A stretch of 64,000 nucleotides of DNA from Streptomyces goshikiensis (lineage in GTDB: Bacteria > Actinomycetota > Actinomycetes > Streptomycetales > Streptomycetaceae), in NCBI RefSeq assembly GCF_014650555.1, contig NZ_BMVE01000001.1:558001-622000 (forward strand), given 5' to 3'. Position 1 is the first letter of the stretch. Each line of letters opens with the position of its first letter. Shown piece by piece: positions 42,781 through 51,171 of this stretch. The notes below the pieces were generated by a model. The model did not search any database. It had not been told where the DNA came from and saw nothing but the letters and a program-made list of their open reading frames with translations. The position numbers and the translations under genes are program-made.

Positions 42781-44832
42781 GTGGCGCCCCCGAACGTGGG
42801 GGCGCAGTACTGCAAGCCCGGCACGGTACGACCCCCCTCGCCGCCTCGCGCCGCGTCTCACAGAAGAGGCAGCACCCTGACTACGTTCCGAGACCTTGGG
42901 ATCTTTCCCGAGACCGCCGAAGCCCTTGAGGCCGTCGGCATCGTGTCCCCCTTCCCGATCCAGGAGATGACCCTCCCCGTCGCCCTTTCCGGCACGGACG
43001 TCATCGGCCAGGCCAAGACCGGAACCGGCAAGACGCTCGGTTTCGGCCTTCCGCTGCTGGAGCGGGTCATCGTCCCCGCCGACGTCGAGGCCGGCCGGGC
43101 CACCCCCGACCAGCTGACCGACTCCCCGCAGGCCCTCGTGGTGGTTCCGACCCGCGAGCTGTGCACCCAGGTCACCAACGACCTCCTGACCGCGGGCAAG
43201 GTCCGCAACGTCCGCGTCCTCGCCATATACGGCGGCCGCGCGTACGAGCCCCAGGTCGAGGCGCTCAAGAAGGGCGTCGACGTCATCGTCGGCACCCCGG
43301 GCCGCCTCCTGGACCTGGCCGGGCAGAAGAAGCTCGACCTCTCCCGCGTCAAGGCCCTCGTCCTCGACGAGGCCGACGAGATGCTCGACCTGGGCTTCCT
43401 GCCCGACGTCGAGAAGATCATCAACTACCTGCCGCCGAAGCGTCAGACGATGCTGTTCTCGGCGACCATGCCGGGCGCGGTCATCGGACTGGCCCGCCGG
43501 TACATGACGCAGCCGACGCACATCCGCGCCACCTCCCCCGAGGGCGAGGGCGTGACGGTCGCCAACATCAAGCAGCACGTCTTCCGTGCGCACAACATGG
43601 ACAAGCCGGAGCTCGTCTCCCGCATCCTGCAGGCCGAGGGCCGTGGCCTCGCCATGATCTTCTGCCGCACCAAGCGCACGGCGGCCGACATCGCCGAGCA
43701 GCTGGAGAAGCGCGGCTTCGCCTCCGGCGCCGTCCACGGCGACCTGGGCCAGGGCGCGCGCGAGCAGGCGCTGCGGGCGTTCCGCAACGGCAAGGTCGAC
43801 GTGCTGGTCTGCACCGACGTCGCCGCGCGCGGCATCGACGTCGAGGGCGTCACGCACGTCATCAACTACCAGGCGCCCGAGGACGAGAAGACCTTCCTGC
43901 ACCGCGTGGGCCGCACCGGCCGCGCGGGCAACAAGGGCATCGCCGTCACGCTCGTCGACTGGGACGACATCCCGCGCTGGCAGCTGATCAACAAGGCGCT
44001 GGAGCTGGACTTCCACGACCCGGTCGAGACGTACTCCACGTCCCCGCACCTGTTCGAGGAAATGAACATCCCGGCCGGCACCAAGGGCATCCTGCCGCGC
44101 GCCGAGCGCACCCGGGCCGGCCTGAAGGCCGAGAACCTGGAGGACCTGGGCGAGACCGGCGGCCGCGGTGGCCGTGGCGGCCGCGGCCCGGCCGCCGCCG
44201 CGCCGGTCGCGGAGGAGCGTCCCGCGCGCACCCGTACGCCGCGTCAGCGCCGCCGTACCCGCGGTGGTTCGGAGCTGGGCTCCGAGGCCGCCGTCGTCGC
44301 CGCTCCGGTGACCCCGGCGGTCGAGGCTCCCGAGGCGCCGGCCGCCGACGAGCCGCGCAGGCCGCGCCGTCGCCGTACCCGTGCGTCGGCTCCGGGCACG
44401 CTGGTCGAGGCCGCCCCGGCCGTGGTGGCTCCGGCCGCCCCGGTCGTCGAGCCGGACTTCCAGATGGCCCCGCCGGTGGAGCCCGTCCGGGCCCGCCGCA
44501 CCCGGACCCGCAAGGCTCCGGTCGCCGAGGTCGTGGCGCAGGCCCCCGTGGTGGAGGTTCCGGCCCCGGCCGTCGCCGCCGTCGCCGTTGCCGAGGAGGC
44601 TCCGGTCAAGCCGAAGCGGACCCGGACCCGCAAGGTCGCCGAGGCCGCGCCGGTCGAGGCCGCCGCGGTCGACGCCGTCGCCGACGAGGCTCCGGTCAAG
44701 CCGAAGCGCACCCGGACCCGCAAGGTCGCCGAGGCCGCCCCCGTCGAGGCCGCTGCCGCCGCCGAGGAGGCCCCGGTCAAGCCGAAGCGCACGCGGACCC
44801 GCAAGGTCGCCGAGGCCGCGCCGGAGGCGTAA
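42781..44832 (+). CDS. rhlE: DEAD-box RNA helicase RhlE-like
   Basis: A DEAD-box helicase with the Q motif at about 42905-42965, AKTGTGKT (43012-43035), PTRELCTQ, TPGRLLDL, DEAD (43366-43377), SAT, ARGIDVEG and HRVGRTGRAG (43900-43929). The C-terminal quarter is Ala/Pro/Arg/Lys-rich and binds RNA in similar proteins. It unwinds structured RNA in ribosome assembly or decay. The frame's first usable GTG is 42781, but similarity begins at LTTFRDLGIF, and a CTG at 42877 has AGAGG seven bases upstream, so the real product may start there (651 residues). Confidence 0.9.
   Translation: MAPPNVGAQYCKPGTVRPPSPPRAASHRRGSTLTTFRDLGIFPETAEALEAVGIVSPFPIQEMTLPVALSGTDVIGQAKTGTGKTLGFGLPLLERVIVPADVEAGRATPDQLTDSPQALVVVPTRELCTQVTNDLLTAGKVRNVRVLAIYGGRAYEPQVEALKKGVDVIVGTPGRLLDLAGQKKLDLSRVKALVLDEADEMLDLGFLPDVEKIINYLPPKRQTMLFSATMPGAVIGLARRYMTQPTHIRATSPEGEGVTVANIKQHVFRAHNMDKPELVSRILQAEGRGLAMIFCRTKRTAADIAEQLEKRGFASGAVHGDLGQGAREQALRAFRNGKVDVLVCTDVAARGIDVEGVTHVINYQAPEDEKTFLHRVGRTGRAGNKGIAVTLVDWDDIPRWQLINKALELDFHDPVETYSTSPHLFEEMNIPAGTKGILPRAERTRAGLKAENLEDLGETGGRGGRGGRGPAAAAPVAEERPARTRTPRQRRRTRGGSELGSEAAVVAAPVTPAVEAPEAPAADEPRRPRRRRTRASAPGTLVEAAPAVVAPAAPVVEPDFQMAPPVEPVRARRTRTRKAPVAEVVAQAPVVEVPAPAVAAVAVAEEAPVKPKRTRTRKVAEAAPVEAAAVDAVADEAPVKPKRTRTRKVAEAAPVEAAAAAEEAPVKPKRTRTRKVAEAAPEA
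42784..42805 (+). promoter_or_regulatory. Hairpin upstream of rhlE coding start
   Basis: GCGCCCCC and GGGGGCGC form an 8-bp stem with a 6-nt loop. It would be inside the coding region if GTG 42781 were the start, which argues against that start. Confidence 0.45.
44593..44829 (+). repeat. Three tandem KPKRTRTRK repeats in RhlE tail
   Basis: Three units starting EAPVKPKRTRTRKVAEAAP, spaced 90 and 81 bp, give a highly basic repeated tail. Probably an RNA-binding disordered region. Confidence 0.85.
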
Positions 44833-44847
44833 CCCCGCTCGCATGAT

Positions 44848-44880
44848 GGCCCCGATCCCCTTTTCCAGGGGGTCGGGGCC
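44848..44880 (+). terminator. Terminator after rhlE
   Basis: A 13-bp stem with one A/G wobble (GGCCCCGATCCCC), 7-nt loop, then TTCTGC. Confidence 0.82.
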
Positions 44881-44917
44881 TTCTGCGTACTTCCCTACGG
44901 GCCGGTAACCTCGGGAC

Positions 44918-45781
44918 ATGAGCAAGCCGCCGCGCCTCACACTGCCCTCCGACGCCCGCGCGTACCTCCTGGCCACCGCACGGGGCGAGTTCGCCGTGCA
45001 CGAGGCCGGTGCGCCGGTGCGCGGCACCGCCCTCCTGGTGCCCGGGTACACGGGCAGCAAGGAGGACTTCATCGGGATGCTGGAGCCGCTGGCGGCGGCC
45101 GGCTACCGGGTGGTCGCGGTCGACGGGCGCGGCCAGCACGAGAGCCCGGGCCCGCGCGAGGAGTCCGCGTACACGCTGGACGAGCTGGCCCGGGACGTGC
45201 TCGCCCAGGCCGGCGCCCTCGGCGCCGCCGGCCCGCTGCACCTGCTCGGCCACTCGCTCGGCGGGCTGGTCGTCCGGACGGCCGTGGTGCGCGATCCGGC
45301 CCCGTTCGCGAGCCTCGCGCTGCTGAGCACCGGCCCCGGAGCCGTCTGCGAGGACCAGCGCGGCCGGACGAAGCTGCTGGTCGCCGCGTTGGAGGCGATG
45401 GGGGACGACATGCCGGCCATCTGGGCGGCCATGCGCGCCCAGGACCCTCGGGACGCCGCCGCGGACTCCCCCGAGATGCTGGAGTTCCTGCGCGGGCGGT
45501 GGCTGGCCACGGTCCCGGAGCAGCTGATCGGCACCGGCCGGGCGCTGATATCGGAGCCCGACCGGATCGACGACCTGGTGCGGGTGGCCCCGGAGCTGCC
45601 GAAGCTGGTGCTGTCGGGGGTCAGCGACCCGGTCTGGCCGGTGTCCGCGATGGACGACATGGCCCGGCGCCTCGGCGCGGGGCGGGTGGTGATCCCGGGT
45701 ACGGAGCACTCGCCGAACGCCGAGGAGCCGGCCGCGACGGCGGCGGCGCTGGCCGCGTTCTGGGAGGCCTCCGCGCGGTGA
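44918..45781 (+). CDS. Alpha/beta hydrolase
   Basis: A 287-residue hydrolase with VPGYTGSKEDF (oxyanion loop), GHSLGG nucleophile, an Asp in the SGVSDPVWPV loop and a catalytic His in GTEHSPNAEEP. It has no signal peptide. ATG at 44918. It is separated from rhlE by a terminator and from the next gene by a sigma-R-type promoter, so it is probably monocistronic. Substrate unknown. Confidence 0.9.
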   Translation: MSKPPRLTLPSDARAYLLATARGEFAVHEAGAPVRGTALLVPGYTGSKEDFIGMLEPLAAAGYRVVAVDGRGQHESPGPREESAYTLDELARDVLAQAGALGAAGPLHLLGHSLGGLVVRTAVVRDPAPFASLALLSTGPGAVCEDQRGRTKLLVAALEAMGDDMPAIWAAMRAQDPRDAAADSPEMLEFLRGRWLATVPEQLIGTGRALISEPDRIDDLVRVAPELPKLVLSGVSDPVWPVSAMDDMARRLGAGRVVIPGTEHSPNAEEPAATAAALAAFWEASAR

Positions 45782-45836
45782 CGCCGTCCGGTCGTTAGCC
45801 CCGGTAGTTAGTCAGTGAAAAAATTTCCTTAGCGTA

Positions 45837-45863
45837 GGGAATGTTTGCGCCTTACACTTCGTT
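45837..45863 (+). promoter_or_regulatory. Sigma-R-type promoter of small ORF
   Basis: GGGAAT (45837-45842), 18-bp spacer, GTT (45861-45863): an exact SigR consensus, 41 bp upstream of the GTG start. The flanking sequence is unusually AT-rich for the window. Confidence 0.78.
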
Positions 45864-45903
45864 GAACCCTGTGTATGGAGAACACTGACGAAGGGAGAAG
45901 CCC

Positions 45904-46056
45904 GTGCGCTTCGAGATTCTGCGCCTGGACGATGTCGACGGAACCGCCGTGGACAGCACCGTCGTGGACGCGGCCTCCGTCAACCGGATCGTGCAGCAGG
46001 CGGCCGCGATCGGCCAGCGCATTCTGATCCGACCGGCCGAGAGTGCGTCCTCCTGA
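45904..46056 (+). CDS. 50-residue protein under SigR-type promoter
   Basis: A GTG at 45904 with GGGAG six bases upstream opens a 51-codon frame. The product starts VRFEILRLDDVDGTAV and contains a Val/Asp-rich first half followed by an amphipathic helix (NRIVQQAAAIGQRILIRPAE); it has no cysteine, so it is not itself a thiol enzyme. The gene is bounded by a SigR-type promoter and a perfect terminator, strong evidence that it is real despite its size. Function unknown; I recall similar Streptomyces small proteins but no assigned role. Confidence 0.82.
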   Translation: MRFEILRLDDVDGTAVDSTVVDAASVNRIVQQAAAIGQRILIRPAESASS

Positions 46057-46072
46057 CACCTCGTGAAAACGT

Positions 46073-46110
46073 CGAACGCCCCCGCGACCCGAAGGTCGCG
46101 GGGGCGTTCG
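46073..46110. terminator. Terminator between small ORF and marC
   Basis: A perfect 17-bp stem (CGAACGCCCCCGCGACC with its complement) with a CGAA loop between convergent genes. Confidence 0.9.
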
Positions 46111-46126
46111 TGTGTCCGGCCGCAGG

Positions 46127-46732
46127 TCAGGAGGTGTGGATGACCTGGAGCACGCCGTTGATGATCTGCTGGACGGCGATCGCGGAGAGCATCATGCCCG
46201 CCAGCCGCGTCACGAGCACGACACCGCCGTCCTTGATGACCCGGATGATCACGAGCGAGTAGCGCATCGTCACCCACAGCACGACGTGCATGGCGGCGAT
46301 CGCGGCCCAGACCGAGACCTGGCCGGAGAACCCGTCGGCCTTCTGGACGGCGAGGATCACGGAGACGATGGCGCCGGGCCCGGCGAGCAGCGGCATGCCG
46401 AGCGGGACGAGCGCGACGTTGACGTCCTTGGTCTGCTTCGGCTCGTCGGTCTTGCCGGTGAGCAGGTCGAGCGCGATCAGCAGGAGCAGCAGACCGCCGG
46501 CGATCATCAGCGCCGGGACGGAGACGTGCAGGTAGTCCAGGATCTGCTGGCCGCAGATGCCGAAGACGGCGATGACGCCGAAGGCCACGCACACGGCCTG
46601 CCAGGCCATGCGGCGCTGGACTTTGGCGGGCCGGCCGGAGGTCAGCGCGAGAAAGATCGGCGTGATGCCCGGCGGGTCCATAATCACAAAAAGCGTGAGA
46701 AAAAGGGATCCGAAGACGGCGAAGTCAAACAC
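46127..46732 (-). CDS. marC: MarC-family integral membrane protein
   Basis: A 201-residue inner-membrane protein with about six spans. The MarC signature is clear: FVIMDPPGITPIFLALT near the N-terminus and LVPLGMPLLAGPGAIV in the middle. Function of the family is unsettled. GTG at 46732 has AAGG eight bases upstream. It is last in a minus-strand set SUFU, DUF6758, PHP, marC. Confidence 0.93.
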   Translation of the reverse strand: MFDFAVFGSLFLTLFVIMDPPGITPIFLALTSGRPAKVQRRMAWQAVCVAFGVIAVFGICGQQILDYLHVSVPALMIAGGLLLLLIALDLLTGKTDEPKQTKDVNVALVPLGMPLLAGPGAIVSVILAVQKADGFSGQVSVWAAIAAMHVVLWVTMRYSLVIIRVIKDGGVVLVTRLAGMMLSAIAVQQIINGVLQVIHTS

Positions 46733-46820
46733 AGTGATGCCTTGCAGGAGAGAGGGGTGTGCACAACAGGGCGAGCCCCGCGGGATGGGGGAAGCGGGGA
46801 AAAGCGGCCAGGGGCGGGAA

Positions 46821-47696
46821 TTACCGCCCGGTGCTTCCGCCCGCGCCGGGGACGGGGAAGGCCCCGGTGGCGCGGCGCGTGATCTCGCCGTAGATCTCGG
46901 GGTCGGTGGTGTGCTCCCCGAGGCGACAGGTCTTGCGGCTGCCGTGGTAGTCGCTGGACCCGGTGGTCAGCAGACCGAGGTCGCCGGCCAGGCCGCGGAG
47001 CCGGGCGCGCGTGTCGGTGTCGTGGTCCATGTGGTCGACCTCGATGCCGTCGAGACCGGCGGCGGCGAGGGCGCCCAGCGCGGCCTCGGGAACGCACCGG
47101 CCGCGCTTGACGGCGGCCGGGTGCGCGAAGACGGTGACCCCGCCGGCCGCCTTCACCAGGCGGATGGCGTCGAACGGGTCGAGCTCGTGCTTCTCGGCGT
47201 ACGCGCGGCCGCCGTCGGCGAGCCAGGCGGGGGTGAAGGCGTCGGAGACGCTGCGTACGACGCCCAGCTCCACCAGCGCGGTCGCGATGTGCGGCCGCCC
47301 GACGGAGCCGTCGCCGGCGATCCGGGCGACGTGCTCCCAGGTGATGTCCACGCCGAGGTCGCGCAGCTTGGCCACCATGGCCCGGGCGCGCGGGACGCGG
47401 TCGTCGCGGACGAGCTCCCGCTCCCGGGCGAGCTCGGGCTCGTCGGGGTCGAAGAGGTACGCGAGCATGTGCAGCCCGATGCCGTCGAGCCGGCAGGACA
47501 GCTCGGCGCCGGTCACCAGGGTCAGGCCCGCCGGGATCCCTTGGAGCGCCGCGATGGCCTCGGCGTATCCGCCGACGGTGTCGTGGTCGGTCAGCGCGAC
47601 GACGTCCAGCCCGGCGGCGGCGGCATTGCGCACCAGCTCGGCGGGGCTGTCGGTTCCGTCGGAAGCCGTGGAGTGGGCGTGCAGGTCGATGCGCAC
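46821..47696 (-). CDS. PHP-domain phosphoesterase/nuclease (RNase AM-like)
   Basis: A 291-residue PHP-domain protein: DLHAHSTASDG, ALTDHD, TGAELSC, GRPHIA, FAHP and SSDYHG supply the metal-binding His and Asp residues in order. The family includes the RNase AM (YciV) 5'-3' exonuclease and nucleoside bisphosphate phosphatases. GTG at 47696 has GGAG seven bases upstream; an open frame extends upstream without support. It acts in the cytoplasm. Confidence 0.93.
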   Translation of the reverse strand: MRIDLHAHSTASDGTDSPAELVRNAAAAGLDVVALTDHDTVGGYAEAIAALQGIPAGLTLVTGAELSCRLDGIGLHMLAYLFDPDEPELARERELVRDDRVPRARAMVAKLRDLGVDITWEHVARIAGDGSVGRPHIATALVELGVVRSVSDAFTPAWLADGGRAYAEKHELDPFDAIRLVKAAGGVTVFAHPAAVKRGRCVPEAALGALAAAGLDGIEVDHMDHDTDTRARLRGLAGDLGLLTTGSSDYHGSRKTCRLGEHTTDPEIYGEITRRATGAFPVPGAGGSTGR

Positions 47697-47773
47697 AGCC
47701 GAGCTCCATGGTTTCGCGCGTACGGGGGGACACCCCAGGATACCCGCGCCCCGGACCCCCGCTCCGCCGCGAC

Positions 47774-48418
47774 CTAGGCCGGTCCGAGGATGCGGGGGCT
47801 CAGGGCGCCGCAGGGGAGGAGTTCGACCTCCGCGCCCGCGTCGCGCAGGTCCGTCAGGACGAGTTCGTCGTACATCAGCAGGCCCGACTGCTCCGGCCAG
47901 ACGACCGCCCACAGCCACAGGCCCCGCGCCTCGCCCGCGAACACGGCGCGGTCGTCGGGGGTGTCGGTGACGTGCCACAGCGGGGTGGGGCGGCCCGCCG
48001 CGACCACCTTGGCGTGCGGCGGGGACGAGACGTTGATGTACGAGCCCGGGTCCGGGCCGTCGATGCCCGCGTACCGCGCGCCCAGGCCGACGCCGAGCTC
48101 CTCGGCGACCAGCAGCAGCTCCCCGATGCCGCCCAGCGGCCCGGGGCCCGAACAGGCCACGGCCGTGGCCCGGCCCCCGCTGCGGTCGTCACCCGCCGAG
48201 GCGACCCCGGTGAACAGCCAGCCCACCGGGAGCGGCCACGGCATCCACACCGGCACCTGCGCCCGGTGCACCACCACGCTCAGGCCCTCGACGCTCGGCG
48301 GGATCACGGGTTGCAAGGGGTGGACCGTACCGTGCACCGCGCACTGCCAGGAGTCGGCGAACAGACCGGGCGCCCTGACCCGGCCACCGCACTTCGGGCA
48401 ACTTGGTTCGCCCCTCAT
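47774..48418 (-). CDS. DUF6758 family protein
   Basis: A 214-residue protein with an N-terminal CPKCG zinc-ribbon-like start and WQC, followed by a Trp/Pro-rich body (WMPWPLPVGWLFTGV; GLWLWAVVWPEQSG). It is typical of Streptomyces DUF6758; function unknown. ATG at 48418 is preceded by GGAGGAG. It sits between the SUFU and PHP genes on the same strand. Confidence 0.85.
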   Translation of the reverse strand: MRGEPSCPKCGGRVRAPGLFADSWQCAVHGTVHPLQPVIPPSVEGLSVVVHRAQVPVWMPWPLPVGWLFTGVASAGDDRSGGRATAVACSGPGPLGGIGELLLVAEELGVGLGARYAGIDGPDPGSYINVSSPPHAKVVAAGRPTPLWHVTDTPDDRAVFAGEARGLWLWAVVWPEQSGLLMYDELVLTDLRDAGAEVELLPCGALSPRILGPA

Positions 48419-48478
48419 AGGAAGCCACGCTCCTCCCCGCCGCGCGCCCCGTCAAGACGCGATCACCCGTCCGGGCGG

Positions 48479-49063
48479 TCAGTCCAGCGCGACGGCCGTA
48501 CGCAGAGGGTCCCGCAGATCCGTGCCGCGCGCGAGCCAGCGTTCCTGGAGCGCCGCCGCGCCGTGCACCCGCTTCCAGGCGGCCTCGTTGGCCGTCATGG
48601 GGAGGAGGGGGAAGAAGAGCACCGGGTCCATGGGCTCGGCCAGCTCCAGGTCCGCCACCAGACCGCCCGGCTCGCCGACGAGCACCGAGGTGAACGCGGC
48701 GCCCTCCCAGAGCGGTTCGCCCACGTCGAGCGAGGCGCCGGGGGCCACGACGAGCCCCTCCACCTGCGGGGAGGCGCCCAGCACCGCGAGCGGGCGCAGC
48801 ACCCGGTCGGTGGGGGCCAGTCCGCCCCGCACGGTCAGCACCAGTTCGGCGCGCGGGCCGCGCACCGGGTCGGCGACCACGGCGGTCGGGTCGGTCATGG
48901 GCTGTGCGGACATCCCGAGGGTCGCGTAGCGCACGAGGTCGCCCTCGACGAAGCGGAGTACCTCGATGCGGTCGGTGCCGAGGAAGGTGACGGCCGCGCG
49001 GGCGTCGGGGTCACCGAACGCGTCGCGCAGCCGGGCTTCCACAAGGGCCAGAATTTCTGCCAT
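48479..49063 (-). CDS. Suppressor-of-fused domain protein
   Basis: A 194-residue protein of the bacterial SUFU-like family (LVRYATLGMSAQPM; ELVLTVRGGL; FFPLLPMTANEAAWKR). In bacteria such domains appear in immunity proteins and in lone proteins of unknown role. ATG at 49063 is in a purine-poor context. A longer frame upstream is not supported. Confidence 0.85.
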   Translation of the reverse strand: MAEILALVEARLRDAFGDPDARAAVTFLGTDRIEVLRFVEGDLVRYATLGMSAQPMTDPTAVVADPVRGPRAELVLTVRGGLAPTDRVLRPLAVLGASPQVEGLVVAPGASLDVGEPLWEGAAFTSVLVGEPGGLVADLELAEPMDPVLFFPLLPMTANEAAWKRVHGAAALQERWLARGTDLRDPLRTAVALD

Positions 49064-49438
49064 GGAACGAGCATAGAACTCGTATCCCCCGGGTAAAGGG
49101 CGGCTCTTGACCATCCGTCGGCTGATAGTGTTGACAGCTGGTTCAGGCCGCGTGCAGAAGCCCGTTGTCAAGGCTGTGAACGACAGGACGTCCCTCACGG
49201 GGGACCGGCCGGAGGAGGTGGGGCTGCGATGGATCGAAGTCGATCGTGCAGTACCAATCGCTCTTCCACTTCCACGACGGGCGCATTGCGGCCCCTCTGA
49301 TCCCTCGATCAGTAGAAGAGCGACGGCAGACCTTTGTCCTCCCGTCCTGCTCCTTCCGTCTGCCCGGGCCTGCCCGCCCGCGGTGCGGAAGGCCTCCCAC
49401 CCGTACGGTCCGCAGCCGTGCGTGCGAAGGAGCCTGCG
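49064..49438. other. Intergenic region between SUFU gene and corA
   Basis: A 375-bp divergent region. It contains TTGACC and TTGACA boxes near 49109 and 49132 and several hairpins, including the nested one at 49258-49323. Small frames on both strands lack good RBSs. It probably holds both promoters and a corA leader. Confidence 0.5.
49258..49323 (+). promoter_or_regulatory. Nested hairpin in corA leader
   Basis: TCGCTCTTC (49258-49266) pairs perfectly with GAAGAGCGA (49315-49323) around an inner hairpin CTGATC/GATCAG (49297-49312, 4-nt loop). A GATCG/CGATC hairpin (49232-49245) precedes it. Might be a structured leader; no known riboswitch class recognised. Confidence 0.4.
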
Positions 49439-50554
49439 ATGTCGATGCTGCCCTACCTCCGTGCCGCCGTACGTCCCGCGCTGCGCCGGTCCACTCCCGC
49501 ACAGCCCGGCTACGACGCCACCCGTGACCCGTCCGCGAGCAGCGCGGTCGTCGACTGCGCCGTGTACCGCGACGGCCGGCGCCTGCTGGGATCCGACCGG
49601 CTGACGCCCCGTGAGGCGATGCGCCGGGTCCGCGAGGACGGCGGTTTCGCGTGGATCGGCCTGCACGAGCCGACCGAGGGCGAGTTCGCCGGGATCGCCG
49701 CCATCTTCGGGCTGCACCCGCTGGCCGTGGAGGACGCGGTGCACGCGCACCAGCGGCCGAAGCTGGAGCGCTACGACGACACCCTCTTCACCGTCTTCAA
49801 GACCATCCACTACGTGGAGCACGCCGAACTCACCGCCACCAGCGAGGTGGTGGAGACCGGCGAGGTGATGTGCTTCACCGGCCCCGACTTCGTCATCACC
49901 GTCCGGCACGGCGGCCAGGGCTCCCTCAAGGGGCTGCGCCGCCGCCTCCAGGACGACCCCGCCCTGCTGTCGAAGGGCCCCTCTTCGGTCCTGCACTCCC
50001 TCGCCGACCACGTCGTCGACGGCTACATCGCGGTGGCCGCGGCCGTGCAGGACGACATCGACGAGGTGGAGAGCGAGGTCTTCGCCGCCCCCGCCAAGGG
50101 CGCCGCGCGCGGCGGCGACGCGGGCCGGATCTACCAGCTCAAGCGCGAGGTGCTGGAGTTCAAGCGGGCCGTCTCCCCGCTGCTGCGGCCCATGGAGCTG
50201 CTGAGCGAGCGCCCGATGCGGCTGGTGGACCCGGACATCCAGAAGTACTTCCGTGACGTCGCCGACCACCTGGCGCGGGTGCACGAGCAGGTCGTCGGCT
50301 TCGATGAGCTGCTGAACTCGATCCTCCAGGCCAATCTCGCGCAGGCGACCGTCGCGCAGAACGAGGACATGCGCAAGATCACCTCCTGGGCGGCGATCAT
50401 CGCCGTGCCCACGATGATCTGCGGGGTGTACGGCATGAACTTCGAGCACATGCCGGAGCTCCACTGGCGCTACGGCTACCCCATGGTGATGGCCGCGATC
50501 GCCGCGTCCTGCTTCACCATCCACCGCTCGCTGCGCCGCCACGGCTGGCTCTGA
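49439..50554 (+). CDS. corA: CorA-family magnesium transporter
   Basis: A 371-residue CorA. The large N-terminal cytoplasmic domain (WIGLHEPTEGEFAGIAAIFGLHPLAVEDAV) is followed by a long helix and two C-terminal membrane spans with the GMN selectivity motif in VYGMNFEHMPEL. It forms a pentameric divalent-cation channel. ATG at 49439 has AAGGAG six bases upstream. The mycobacterial homologue (Rv1239c) is part of the same block as the Mrp and SigE genes downstream. Confidence 0.96.
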   Translation: MSMLPYLRAAVRPALRRSTPAQPGYDATRDPSASSAVVDCAVYRDGRRLLGSDRLTPREAMRRVREDGGFAWIGLHEPTEGEFAGIAAIFGLHPLAVEDAVHAHQRPKLERYDDTLFTVFKTIHYVEHAELTATSEVVETGEVMCFTGPDFVITVRHGGQGSLKGLRRRLQDDPALLSKGPSSVLHSLADHVVDGYIAVAAAVQDDIDEVESEVFAAPAKGAARGGDAGRIYQLKREVLEFKRAVSPLLRPMELLSERPMRLVDPDIQKYFRDVADHLARVHEQVVGFDELLNSILQANLAQATVAQNEDMRKITSWAAIIAVPTMICGVYGMNFEHMPELHWRYGYPMVMAAIAASCFTIHRSLRRHGWL

Positions 50555-50585
50555 GCGCCCCGGGGGCACCCCCTACGCTGTGCGC

Positions 50586-51098
50586 ATGACTCTCAGCACG
50601 CTCGATCTGGCCCTCGTCGAGGAGGCCACGAAGAAGTCCGGCCTCATCTGGGTCCGGGGCGCCGGGGCCGACCGGGCCCTGTGGCACGCCTGGCTGGACG
50701 GCGCCGCGCACGTGCTGGGCGACGGGCCCGGGGAGCAGCCGTTCCCGGGGCTCGCGGACGGCGCGGCCGCCGAGGTCACCGTGCGCAGCAAGGACAAGGG
50801 CGGGCGGCTGGTCGCCTGGACGGCGGCGGTACGGGAACTCCCGCCCCGGGGCGAGGAATGGGAGGCCGCGGTCGCCGAGCTCAAGGGCAAGCGGCTGAAC
50901 GCCCCCGACTCGGAGACGATGACGGACCGGTGGGCGCGCGAGTGCCGGCTGCTGCGCCTGGAGCCGGTCGCGGTCGCCGCCGGTCTGCCGGACGGCTCGC
51001 TGGCCGCGGCCCCGCTGGAGTCCCCCGCGATCACCCGCGAGCCGGTTCCTGCGGGCCTGCCGAAGCTGCTGCTGAAGCGGAGGAAGACGGCCCGCTGA
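50586..51098 (+). CDS. Hypothetical protein
   Basis: A 170-residue soluble protein (TLDLALVEEATKKSGLIWVRGAG) with a basic C-terminus (KLLLKRRKTAR). The composition suggests an alpha/beta fold; no motif I recognise. ATG at 50586 has no strong RBS; it follows corA by 31 bp and may be co-transcribed. Confidence 0.78.
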   Translation: MTLSTLDLALVEEATKKSGLIWVRGAGADRALWHAWLDGAAHVLGDGPGEQPFPGLADGAAAEVTVRSKDKGGRLVAWTAAVRELPPRGEEWEAAVAELKGKRLNAPDSETMTDRWARECRLLRLEPVAVAAGLPDGSLAAAPLESPAITREPVPAGLPKLLLKRRKTAR

Positions 51099-51144
51099 GA
51101 CCCGGGGCGCCGGACGCCGGCCCGCTGAGACCCCGGGCGCCGGC
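51089..51144 (+). repeat. 30-bp direct repeat over a stop codon
   Basis: The sequence CCCGCTGAGACC recurs 30 bp apart (51091 and 51121) within a longer, nearly identical block; the first copy contains the TGA of the preceding gene. Confidence 0.75.
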
Positions 51145-51171
51145 CACGGCGCCCGCGCGGATCCCCGTACG

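Noticed and set aside
49143..49502. 119-codon minus frame in the corA upstream region
   Set aside because: No RBS or recognisable composition, and it runs into the corA coding sequence; more likely leader/promoter DNA.
51118..51171. Direct repeat as possible mobile-element target duplication
   Set aside because: No insertion lies between the copies; they are adjacent tandem units, so slippage is simpler.
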